Source: Zygaena filipendulae (Eukaryota; Arthropoda; Insecta; Lepidoptera; Zygaenidae). Taken from it: 64,000 bases of DNA. The notes beneath the pieces are model-generated. The model saw only the letters and a list, made by a program, of their open reading frames with translations. It was not told the DNA's origin and searched no databases. A program made the position numbers and the translations under genes. This document shows positions 10,401 to 20,021 of the stretch, piece by piece (position 1 is the first letter of the stretch; each line of letters opens with the position of its first letter). The stretch lies in NCBI GenBank assembly GCA_907165275.2, contig OU015664.1:11246001-11310000 (forward strand). Reading direction: 5' to 3'.

Positions 10401-12128
10401 CTACTAATCACCGATCACGGCCCACCACTCACTGCCCACTAACCACCGCTCACCACTCACCCTGCAGCAGCAGTGAGTAGATCAATCGGTTAGCTCGCGT
10501 TGCGTCGCGAGTGTGCTCACACTACAAGAGTACCCCAGCAGTACCAATATAGTAACGGCCAGCGTTAACGAAAACTAAACTCATCAATAATTGTCGTTCC
10601 AGATCTGACGGACGGCGCTAAGAGCATGACGCTCAGCGAGGACAGCGAGAAGAACGAGAAGCAGCGCATGGACCTGTTCTACGCGTTCCTCAAGCAGCGC
10701 GCCGCCGCCGGCGCCGTGGAGGGGGCGCGCGCCCACGCCGACATCCTGCACGAGGCCGAGCGGTGAGCGCCCACCGCGACCACCCACCAGCGCCCACTAA
10801 CCAGTGGCCACCGCCCACTAACCACCGACCAGCACCCACTAACTACTGACTAGCGCCCACCGTCCACTAACCACCGCCCACTGACCTAGCTGTGATCGAA
10901 AGCCTGGCCACGGACGCACCGCCGAATGTGAGCGTGATCGTTACCGTTACCCCTCGCAGGTTGGAGGTGAAGTCGAAGGCGCCGCTGGTGATATTCGAGG
11001 TGTTGGTGCGCGGCGCGGCCTTCGCGGGCGACGTGAAGAAGCACCGCGCGCTGCTGCTGCGCTTCACGCGGGGCGACCCGCGCGCGCAGCGGGCCGCGCT
11101 GCACGCGCTCGACGCGCTGTGCGTGCACCACCCCGCGCTGCTGCCCAAGGTGGCCGCCGTGCTCAAGGTGAGGCGCAGCGCGAGCTACGTGACGCGAGGA
11201 CTACTGCCCGCGCTAAGTGACGCTTCGACTACTGCCCGCGCTAAGTGACGCTTCGACTACTGCTCGCGCTAAGTGACGCTTCGACTACTGCCCGCGCTAA
11301 GTGATGTGTCCATTACTACACGCGCAAAGTGACGCGTCGACTACTGCACGCGCTAAGTGACGCGTCGACTACTGCACGCGCTAAGTGACGCGTCGACTAC
11401 TGCCCGCGCTAAGTCGTAGCTGGGCACGGTTGGGGTACGGGGAGAGGTGCTCCTTTCCCTAATGTGCAAGTGTAACGTGTGCGTGTGTGCGCGTTGCAGC
11501 TGCTGTACGACATGGACATAGTGGAGGAGAAGGCGATCCTCGAGTGGGCGGGCAAGCCGTCCAAGAAGTACGCGTCGCGCGAGGTGGCCGCCGAGGTGCG
11601 GCGCGCCGCGCAGCCCTTCCTGGCCTGGCTGCAGGAGGCCGACGAGGAGGACTCCAGCAGCGACAGCGGGGAGGACATCGAGGTGAGCCGGGGGGGAGGG
11701 GGAGCATCCAACTGAAACAGATCCACAGCTCCCTACTATAATATTAATACGAAACTAACTCTGTCTGTCTGTAACGCTTTCATGCCTTAACCGATCGTCA
11801 TAAAATATCGGACACACTTTGTCAGAATAGCCTATGTCACTCAAGGATAACGTAGCATTCTAAGGTGAAAGATTTTTTTTGATTAGTCCAGTAGTTTTTG
11901 AGTTAAATCGTAACAAACAAACAAACGAACAAAAAGATCAAATCTTTCCCCTTTATAATTTTAGTTTTCCCTCGCTGACCGCTGTGTGCTCATTAGCGTC
12001 GATATCGCGTGTTCCAGATCGAGTACGACGACCGCGCCAAGGCGACGCCCATCAAGGCGGTGCCGCAGGCGCCGGCGCCGCGCCCCGACGACGACGCGGA
12101 CATCGACGTCGACATCGACGCCATCTAG
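2003..12128 (+). CDS. eIF5: Eukaryotic translation initiation factor 5 (eIF5), nine exons
   Basis: eIF5 is the GTPase-activating protein of the eIF2-GTP-initiator tRNA complex; it triggers GTP hydrolysis when the scanning ribosome meets the start codon, and its C-terminal domain binds eIF2-beta and eIF3c. Exons: 2003-2159, 2657-2774, 3342-3528, 4164-4262, 9931-10072, 10603-10762, 10960-11167, 11500-11682, 12018-12128. Every junction is GT-AG and phase-consistent, giving 454 aa, the usual size. The N-terminus ([20 protein letters not shown]) carries the arginine finger at Arg16 (Arg15 in human). A C2-C2 zinc ribbon uses Cys100, 103, 123 and 126. A Lys/Arg/Gly linker follows, then a run of six Asp before [11 protein letters not shown], then the HEAT-like W2/eIF5C domain in exons 6-8, and an acidic tail ending DIDAI. 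Exons are strongly GC-rich while introns are AT-rich. Intron 4 is 5.7 kb of repeats; introns 5 and 7 hold minisatellites. Confidence 0.97.
2848..3062 (+). repeat. CRE-bearing repeat, copy 2, truncated, in eIF5 intron 2
   Basis: Forward copy starting ATCAAAATTCTAATTAGTCC; it retains CGTGACGTCAT and a second, decayed site (TGACGTCTCG). It is lost after the TTTCAAATAC segment, so the 3' third is missing. Confidence 0.7.
3139..3280 (+). repeat. LINE-type 3' tail fragment in eIF5 intron 2
   Basis: A CCAT microsatellite, then GGCCGCCATTTGGAGCC and TATTGTACTGTTTGTGGTGT with a following AATAAAG. The same tail is found at 52895-53005, in each case ending in a polyadenylation-like motif, so these look like the 3' ends of one non-LTR retroelement family. 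Confidence 0.55.
3811..3990 (+). repeat. Degenerate hAT-like element fragment in eIF5 intron 3
   Basis: Begins CAGTGTTTTTCCAACTTTTT, the sort of terminus seen in many hAT elements, followed by two stretches with GCGACCCC. The opposite terminus is not recognisable, so the copy is old or truncated. The intron also holds a tRNA-free AT-rich remainder up to 4150. Confidence 0.4.
4284..4589. mobile_element. 306-bp palindromic element with 64-bp inverted termini, eIF5 intron 4
   Basis: Arms at 4284-4347 and 4526-4589 are near-perfect reverse complements, starting TAATAGAACTGTTTTGC and ending GCAAAACAGTTCTATTA. The spacer contains a 161-bp segment (4332-4492) that is repeated in inverse orientation at 9522-9682. 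No ORF is present. This has the form of a MITE or foldback element, and it lies at the very start of intron 4. Confidence 0.8.
5735..5832. repeat. TTA/TTTA low-complexity tract
   Basis: About 100 bp made almost only of T and A with TTA/TTAT periodicity inside eIF5 intron 4. The apparent reading frame here (Tyr/Phe/Leu runs) is a by-product of composition. Confidence 0.8.
7267..7602 (+). repeat. Three tandem ~80-bp units in eIF5 intron 4
   Basis: Three units at about 7267-7346, 7422-7502 and 7523-7602. Each contains CCCACTTTT-like sequence, then GGCCTCCGAGGCCT, then (G)GCAACA or GCAATA and CTTCCGGCA-type sequence. The palindrome GGCCTCCGAGGCC is the best conserved part. Units 1 and 2 are separated by a 62-base T run. 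No function is recognised. Confidence 0.75.
7346..7407. repeat. 62-base homopolymer T run
   Basis: Uninterrupted T from 7346 to 7407, within the tandem units above. It is either the poly(A) tail of a reverse-strand retroposon or an artefact of long-read or gap-filled assembly; its exact length should not be trusted. Confidence 0.9.
10232..10455 (+). repeat. 21-bp minisatellite in eIF5 intron 5
   Basis: About ten copies of a 21-bp unit (ACCACCGACCACCGTCCACTA), most central copies nearly identical and edge copies diverged. Diverged copies of the same motif reappear in the next intron at about 10770-10885, on the other side of a 160-bp exon. Confidence 0.93.
11190..11413 (+). repeat. 28-bp minisatellite in eIF5 intron 7
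   Basis: Eight copies of a 28-bp unit starting GCTAAGTGACGC and continuing TTCGACTACTGCCCGC, exact spacing of 28 at 11212, 11240, 11268 and 11296. The array starts within about 20 bp of the exon 7 donor and occupies most of the intron. The unit is unrelated to the 21-bp array upstream. Confidence 0.93.
11735..11965 (+). repeat. RTE/SINE-type dispersed repeat in eIF5 intron 8
   Basis: Starts at CTACTATAATATTAATACG, contains TCTGTCTGTCTGTAACGC and CAGTAGTTTTTGAGTTAAAT, and ends CAAACAAACAAACGAAC. This is the layout of lepidopteran retroposon 3' ends. It fills most of the 335-bp intron. Confidence 0.6.
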
Positions 12129-12262
12129 ACGAGCTCACTCGCCACTCACTCACTCCCTCCCCGCTCACTCACTCCCTCCCCGCTCACTCCCTCCCTCCCC
12201 ACTCACCGCGGACGATTCTGCTGGCGACAAACACGATACCGCACCTAAACCATCGTAGTAAG

Positions 12263-12690
12263 TTGACAGTCTATAATCGTTAACGCTATAGAAAACCTAA
12301 GGAACTATCTTCATGTCACTTGGCTACTTGGGAAAAATGGGCGTGATGATGGCGGATAACAATCAAATGCTTAGATTAGATGCATTAGAGTTTAGCAATG
12401 GGAGCTCGTGACGTCATAACTTAGTATAAACACACATACCTAGGTGTGACATCACGCGGAATTTCAACTCAATGTATAAGGCTTTATTTTTTGATTACCA
12501 GAAAAAAGGAAAATTTCGTGGCCGATATTTTTTATCTACAAGACGGACTAAAAATAAAACTTTTTGTCATCTAGCCCATTGGACTTTCGATTGGGCAATT
12601 TTTCGTGACCACGTGACACGACGATGCGTTCCTTAGTTTTCTATACCTAACTATTAATTTATAGATCGTCAACTCTGCTAAGGCCTGTCT
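12263..12690. mobile_element. Nested MITEs: hairpin element interrupted by a CRE-bearing repeat
   Basis: Outer arms at about 12263-12327 (ATCGTTAACGCTATAGAAAA) and 12605-12690 (inverse, TTAGTTTTCTATACC) match the hairpin element at 27975-28146. Between them lies copy 3 of the CRE-bearing repeat (12338-12590) with CGTGACGTCATAAC and a decayed TGACATCACG. The CRE repeat therefore inserted into an existing copy of the other family, giving relative age. Confidence 0.65.
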
Positions 12691-14289
12691 ACACACATTT
12701 CTGACTCGTCGCCGGATCCGTTTAAAGCGTGTTTGCGAGTATTTATATACCTGGGTAGACCCTAAAGGATGTGGTTTTGTGTTTCGCGTTAGTGGAATTG
12801 ATCCTTGGCCATTTATTCGATGTGGCCACGACACATCATACGTAATGTATGAAATAGCTCGAGCCCCGCAATGCAGTCGGTTCGCCTTCCCCTTGGCAGG
12901 GTAACTAGCGCTCGCTGCACACGTTCCGTACTAAATGCACACAAACAGACACACATACACGCAATTTTTCCAAAGATTCACACAATTTTCCTTCCACGCC
13001 GTATGAATCACTCGTCTGTCCGTGAGATATGACGTCACAGCGTTAGCCCGTTTGGTTATTTCACTCGCCACAAATGTTATTGTCGTTGGCCGAATTTTAT
13101 CGCTCCTAATATAATGATAGGATTTTAGACGAAAACCATGTTTGCAAATAAATTTACTGCAGACATTTTCCTAAAACACATGACACAATACAAAACCAAT
13201 GATATGTTTTTGTCTACTTGAGACCCGTTTCCACGCGCCCAAATTGTTAAACGATCGAATTGATTTGAGTAGATTGCATGTCAATTGTCGTCCGCGTCCA
13301 ATTCGATAATCGATTGCCAATTTAATCGAATCGGTCGTGCTCTGTTTTGACTCACCCAATGATATGACCTCGATTTATTCGATTTTACATGCGACGGCTT
13401 GGAGTAAATTGTCAACTTATTATTTTGGGATGGATTCAGATCGATTTAAAAGTATTTATTGAGAAAATTACCGTCTCATATATCATGTAGTTCTTTTTAA
13501 TCCAGGAGTGATGTATTTGAAAAGCGATACTAATTATTATTTGGTGATTTTTTTGCTTGTTGTGTGACAGTTGGTGAAGAATTGCGTGTGTTTTGCGACG
13601 CATTTGTGTCGATGATGACTTGATTATAACTCACTCAACAATATACAACTAATAATCTCGATTGCTTCGATTCATCCCTTAGATGGACCCGGAATCCGGA
13701 TACACTTTAGTTTTAAACAGAGACGCCGCCGGTATTATGTGAACTGGTTTGACACGTGAAATGTACAGAAATAGTAGCATTTCGAGTAGTGTTGCCATCT
13801 TTTATTGGGGAAAAATAATATTTCATACAAAAAATTGCAAAAAATATAGTGATTTTGGGGGATATTCGAGAAAAATATAGTAGATACATAATACAAATTT
13901 CTTTTTAATCATAGTATTTCTCGTACTATATTGACAATAAATTAAAATATAGTACGGGTAGCAACTCTTTATTTCGAGCCGACCCTTTACAAGGTACGAC
14001 ACGATTTTTTAAAAAAATTACATTTACAACATAAAATATGTAATTATAATAACTTTAAATTAACTTGGAATCGAAAAGCACCACCAGGTTATGAAAAAAA
14101 ATGGTCATTTATCTATTTGAAATATCACATTTTGTTGCCTCGCAGTCGAAATGGAAAGCGAAGCACGGGTATAGAACCAATTTTATTATTTTTATCATAT
14201 GTTCGGAACTCCAAATGATATAGTGACCAGAGAACTCAGATCTTGTCAATAAAATTACATGGTCCATTTGCCTTAACTAAACCAGAACA

Positions 14290-14458
14290 TTTTAAACGTT
14301 CAGTAAATTAATGTTAATTGGCATTTAATGAGATATAACTTAATTAGTTAAATGCCACTTAACATTAATTTTAAAAACATGTCTGATTGCGGCAGTTTTG
14401 TTTTAAAAATCTATACTTAACACAGTAATCATTAAAGTCGACTCTGAGTGCGGCGGTT
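14290..14458 (+). mobile_element. Half copy of the 242-bp MITE seen at 47362
   Basis: Matches the central part and right arm of the element at 47362-47603 and stops exactly at the same terminus (CTCTGAGTGCGGCGG). The left arm is missing. Confidence 0.75.
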
Positions 14459-16114
14459 AGTTATGTTTATTATACTCAATTTGTCAGACCATTTCGCTTA
14501 ATTCCGGTGCTGAGTGTGTATCTAATGCGTTCCTATAATGAATGTTACTATGTTTCCGTACATTTTTTTGATTAAAAAATATAATATTATTATGTATTCA
14601 AATGAATTTTTTTAACACATTTTTTCCAATACACATTCAATTTTTACTCGCCGATATACTCTGTAATTCGTTTTACTCACACAATACCTTGGCCGAATCT
14701 CTATGATCCTATTTATTGATGAATAATAAAATTGTAGAAATAAAAAAGCATTGCGTTACAGCAATAAGAGTGCTACAATCTTTTCTAATCTGTAGTTGTG
14801 TATCGTAAACCATGGGCAATATTTATTGTATGTAAAATGAAAATTTAAATTAAAAAAAAAACAAGGTGGAAACTGGTTTAGTGTTTAATTATACTGTCGA
14901 TCGGCAGACGGGCGGCGCGCGGAGTCGGACCGATTTTTGGGCAAAACGATCGCCTCGGTATTACAAGTTACACCGGTATCAGGGTCGCGGGTATTCATTT
15001 TGCTTTCCACATCAATTGCTGCTGTGAACTTCATCATGTGAACGGTGAGTGAGTCACTTCCGTTGAACGGTGCTCGTCACTTCCCTTGAACTATGCGCGT
15101 CACTTCCGTTGTCCAGTCTAATGCTCAACACCTCAAATGAAGTCTGTAAAAATCCACGTGCCCCTTTCACACTAGCCCCTGTTAACTTGATAAGGGAAAA
15201 ACCAAAAAAAAAACCACGTAATAATATCTTCTCTTTCGTCAAAGCCCCACGGCCCGACTCGGCTCGCCGCTTAGTTTTCTTTTTTTTATTGTGTATAATG
15301 TACGATTTAGGTTAGTTCCTTTACTATGGAGCCTCGAGCCAATATTGTAAAATATAGTATTTTAAATCGCTTGTCGGCACCGGCGCCTCGGCCCGGGCCG
15401 GAAGCTATTGATTATAATATAATTATTGTAATATTGAAATTGCCAACTGACAATTTATTAGTTTTTGTTTTGTATTCAATACATTTGGATTCTGATTGAC
15501 TTTGTAAGTTTTATTTCCATCACCAGCTGTTGTTCTTACCCGTTTCTTCGCCTTAGTGGACCTTGGGATTTCCTTGAGGATTCCAGAATACAAAGTATAG
15601 GTAGCTTATGTGGATGAATCAACTAGGAATAGTGGCAGGATCACAGAATTGATTGTGCAAAACAGATCTCAAAGGTGACAAAGGAAATATGAAATATCAA
15701 ACGAAGTAAACAACATTTTTATTAAACTTTGTTACAAATTCAAGCTTATAAAAATATATTTAAAATTATTTGCCAGTTACGACTGACACAAGTTTCGTGA
15801 ACCAGCGACACAAAGTAGCGTCTCTAGTATGTACCAGTCAAGTAATAAAAGTTCAGTTTACGTACTGGAGATACAAGGAAGAACATTTTGTACTTCTTAA
15901 AAGTATTCAACTATGTACTAAATTAAATTTATTAAGTACATATTGATACAGGTAACATATATATTTTATTGCTTATCATTTGAGATTGAATCAATTGTAA
16001 TTTATTGCGCCAAAAATCTCAAGAAATCGTAGAGCTAGCTTATTTTATTTATAGCACCAAGAGCGTATTACTAAATGCATTAAATATAATGTACTCGTAT
16101 ATAAAAATGTATGT

Positions 16115-16548
16115 TATATTGAGCCACCGGGTCTTAGCCGCACTGATGGTAAAAGGCCCGATGGTTTGACCTTGGTGCCTTGGCGTCGGGGAAGATGCTT
16201 GCTGTGGGACGCGACCTGCGTCTGCACGTTTGCCGCCAGCCATCTTGGGCGTACGACAAAAACTGCAGGGGCAGCCGCCGAAATGGCAGCCCTTAAAAAG
16301 CGGGATAAATATGCAGCGCTCGAGCAGAGCCATATATTTGTCCCTTTGGCAGTCGAAACGATGGGCTGCTTGGGATCCGACGCGAAGGAATTTATTGGGG
16401 AGGTCGGGCGTCGAATAAGGGAGAGAGGCGGTGACCCCCGGTCCAGGTCGTTCCTTGCGCAGAGGTTGTCCATTGCAATACAACGCGGCAACGCAGCAAG
16501 CATCGTGGGCACCTTTGCGCGGGGGGCTACAGGGGACGGGCTTTTGTA
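16115..16548 (+). pseudogene. Retroelement reading-frame relic
   Basis: The forward frame ending with the stop at 16547 contains KKRDKYAALEQSHIFVPLAV and, further on, RSFLAQRLSIAIQRGNAASI. From family knowledge this resembles a C-terminal segment found again and again downstream of invertebrate retroelement polymerases. Nothing upstream reads as a polymerase, and the frame has no credible start, so it is a relic and not a host gene. The family is not resolved. Confidence 0.5.
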
Positions 16549-17344
16549 GATTAGGGACCTAGCTTGGACATACGACCATTATATTGACCAGTGCTGTGGA
16601 CATGGTATTTATAATATCTAAAGTCTAATAAATAATAAATAAATTTCATTTATTTCGACCAATGTTATAGAAAAGTGTAGTCATATTTGAAGACCGTTTA
16701 TTCTGGTAGGTAAGGTTAAGTTTTTAAGTTAGTTAAATAATAATTTAACAGTGGTATTTAGCCCAAACATCTGGCTTTCGCTTTCGCGAGCGTAAGTATT
16801 TAAATTGAGCAACAAAAACCTCATCACCAGCGAGTAAACCCAGCAAATTAAAGAATTGTTTACTTCGTTGTAGACTACACATTTATATAACAACCTATAA
16901 TATACCTAGTATATATACATAAATATATTTCTTTTTGTTATCCAGATAAGTTTTAACAATAAAACATGCCAAAACGAGCACTAGAACATTAATAATAATA
17001 AATGCCATAATTAGTAACTATTTGGTTAATGTACCTAGATATACATTCGAAATTGCTCGAAATCAAAATATCTGCTTCCGAAATATTCTTATATATATCT
17101 AGGTATATATATATATATAGGTCTGAGTATTATCTGAATCTCAGAAATGGCTTCAACGATTTTCATGAAATTTAGTATGCAGGGGGTTTCGGGGGCGATT
17201 AATCGATCTAGCTAGGTTTAATTTTCAGAAAACGTCGTGCTTTTCTACTTAACAACAGATGGCGCTACGGGCGAAGTTCGGTCACCTAGATATTTTGTCT
17301 TATAAAGAAACTTGTGTAAGTGGATGTAGGGGTTATTCATTTAT

Positions 17345-17881
17345 TTATTTAACAATTAATGCACACAAGGACAACATAAAAATAAAGAAAGTATAAAAGT
17401 AAACATGTACAAGGGTCATGCTTATTCCATACAATTGGAATTTCTTCCAGCAGACCCGCAACAGGAGAACCGGTTAGAATTGGCTGATCTGCTGTGCCTC
17501 AATTCGATAGGATATATTAAACACTATACAGAAATAGTAAAAAAAAATAAAAAGAAGAATATTAATATTATCTAACTACACACATATTATTTAATAAGAT
17601 GATATAAATAATAACTTTATATACAATAAATAAATACATAATTACAAATAAATACAAAAAATAACTAAATACAATAACTACACAGGCAGAGGCAGATAGT
17701 GTTCCTTGACTCGCTTTTTAAATAAGGAGATAGTCCTACAGTCGCGGATTTCATGAGGCAGAGAGTTCCACAAGGCAACTGCGCGGAAAGAGAAAGAAGA
17801 CGAAAAGAATTTGGTTCTGTTGGTATTGCCAGGTACAGATAGACGTGTTTTGAGGTGTGATCTACAGACAGAATCTGGTGG
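17345..17881 (-). mobile_element. 5'-truncated non-LTR retrotransposon (jockey/CR1 group) 3' end
   Basis: On the reverse strand 17881-17678 reads as the C-terminus of a LINE ORF2: NRTKFFSSSFSFRAVALWNS, then LPHEIRDCRTISLFKKRVKE and a stop at 17680-17678. The ALWNSLP motif is characteristic of the end of jockey/CR1-type ORF2 proteins. A ~330-bp 3' UTR follows, ending in an AAAT microsatellite near 17345. Only the last ~67 codons remain, in frame and undamaged, so the insertion is fairly young. Confidence 0.8.
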
Positions 17882-18187
17882 TAGGTAAAATGAAAAACGT
17901 TAATCTCTTTCTCTTAAACGGTTAATCTCTGGAACTATTCAACCGATTCTAAAAATTCTTTCATTGATAGAAATCCTTTTCTGAGTGACAGGATACTTTC
18001 CGTCTCGACACAAAGAGCGAAGAGAATTTGGGGAAGTTAGGAGCATTTGCATAATCGTCGCGTTCCTGTTCCCATGATACTCTATACAAGCGAACCGATG
18101 GAACTCCCCACAGCCCCACTACTACTGCAGGCGAGCTGCGCGTGCACCCTGCTCTCGCGGCGCGGCGGGGCGCGGTTCAGAATCGAA

Positions 18188-18240
18188 CGATAATAATTAT
18201 CGTACACCTACGATAATAATTATCGTACACCTACGATAAT
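18188..18240 (+). repeat. Short tandem repeat CGATAATAATTATCGTACAC
   Basis: Two and a half copies of a 24-bp unit; each unit holds the palindrome CGATAATAATTATCG. Confidence 0.85.
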
Positions 18241-18294
18241 TTTGTACCTCGATAGCTGATTATTATGGTATTTTCAATTGGCTACTTGACAAAA

Positions 18295-18300
18295 TTTATT
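18295..18300 (-). terminator. Candidate ninjurin polyadenylation signal
   Basis: Reverse-strand AATAAA about 220 bp after the ninjurin stop codon. It is chosen only by position, and other AT-rich hexamers lie nearby. Confidence 0.3.
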
Positions 18301-18519
18301 TATTTATGACACAAATTAATTAGACTTATAAATAATAGACATTATCCTTATAAGTACGATAACTTCCATGTTTCGGTCCATGTAGGTACGATAATTCTAC
18401 GCCCCTATACGCCCCTATATATAAGCTCGCTTCAGGTCAGGTTGCCACTATTGCTTGCCTCTAGCGTGGCGTAGTTGACGTGGTAACTAGATATATACGG
18501 TGCGCGCGACGCCATTGGT

Positions 18520-19984
18520 TCAGGCGGAGGCGTTGAGCATGCGCGCGCGCACCGGCGCGGGCACCGCGAGCACGGGCGCGGCCACGCTGAACGACGTGAT
18601 GAACACGTTCACGATGGTGATGAGGAAGATGCCCAGCACGTTGAGGTTGTTGTACTTGTGCGCCTTCTGCTGCTGGTTCACGTCGGACACGTTGTAGCGG
18701 CTGTTCATTATCAGACCCACGCCGACAGCCACCTGTGCCACAGAACAGAATATAACTGATAGAAGAGACATCAACTTACTTTAGAATGTAAACAGGTAAA
18801 GAAATGTTAGCGTAAAGAAATGTATTAAAACATGCTTTTTGGTTACGTTTTTACTTAGGCACCGTTTTCAAAATTCACAGTTTTGGGAATATTGTGGAAA
18901 ATATACTTGGGACACTAGCAAAAGAAGTTTTGGGCAAGTTACAGCATTTGCTCTAACTTCCTTTGCAACTGTGGCGCGTCTGCCCCGCATACATGACGTC
19001 ATCTCTAGTCAATTTCTTTTCCTGTACCGTTTTATATGTATAGGACGTTTCGATAGATTGTATTCAGTAGATTGTGTTCGATTATAAGAACACGTCATAA
19101 CATGACTTTATATTTTCTAATTATTGTTGTACTAGCTGTGCCCGCCGTTCCACCGAGCACCGCGTTAATTTCGGAGTTCCCGCTGGAATTCCGGGATAAA
19201 AAAAATCTGTAGGTACCCCTGGACCCTTATTCACTATGACCATAACACGCCGCACTAAGATAAGACGCCGCAAAAACTGTCTTTCCCTCTTAATCAAAGA
19301 AGTTTTACTGCAAAAAAATACATTTACAGCGTTTCTTGTGGCATAAAGAATAATAATTTCTAATATCTTGGCAGCTAGAACGTTTGGAAATGCGTTTTTG
19401 GGGCGCGCGTTTTGGGCAAGGAATGTTGCTGGTCATAGTGAATAAAGGCCCAGAACCTGATAATGTAAAGTTTCATGACGATTGGTTTTTCAATTAATAT
19501 TTACATTTATTTTATACTAGCTGTGCCCCGCGGTTTCACCCGCGGCAATTTCGGAGTTCCCGCGGGAATTCCGGAATAAAAAGTACCCTTTGTCCTTCTC
19601 TGTAGGTACCCCTGACAACGTGCATGCCAAATTTTATCCAAATCCGTTCAGCCATTTTTGCGTGATTGAGTAAACATATGGGAGGATAAGAGCTCGGAAG
19701 CACATTTTCATCCGACTAGCTTCAAATTTATCGTCACTGCTCAGCTCCTATGTATCTTAGCGTTATGTTATATAGCTTTAGCTTATAACCTGCCCAGGAG
19801 TATGGACTACAATCGTACCAAGTTTGGTAAAAATCCCTTCAGTACTTTTTGACCCATGCGTGCACATACAGACAGACAGACAGACAGACAAAAAATTTAC
19901 TGATTGCATTTTTGGCATCAGTATCGATCACCATTCATCCTCCAACATTAATTTTGAATATATGTTCAATTGACCTCACATTGA

Positions 19985-20021
<37 letters not shown>

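Larger units (their letters stand above)
12129..18519. other. Convergent intergenic region between eIF5 and ninjurin
   Basis: No host gene seen. Contents: a CACTCACTCCCTCCCC low-complexity tract just after the eIF5 stop (about 12135-12205); nested MITEs (12263-12690); half a MITE (14290-14458); a retroelement relic (16115-16548); a LINE 3' fragment (17345-17881) and short tandem repeats at 18188-18240. eIF5 3' UTR and ninjurin 3' UTR must end inside this region, but no poly(A) site for eIF5 could be chosen with confidence. The stretch 13000-14250 is AT-rich with no recognisable element. Confidence 0.65.

Noticed and set aside
10232..10455. CRISPR-like array
   Set aside because: Units are directly tandem with no unique spacers, and the genome is animal nuclear DNA.
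10118..10480. Frames of repeated PPSTNHR or SGRWSVV type on both strands
   Set aside because: They are translations of the 21-bp minisatellite; a unit divisible by three keeps all frames open.
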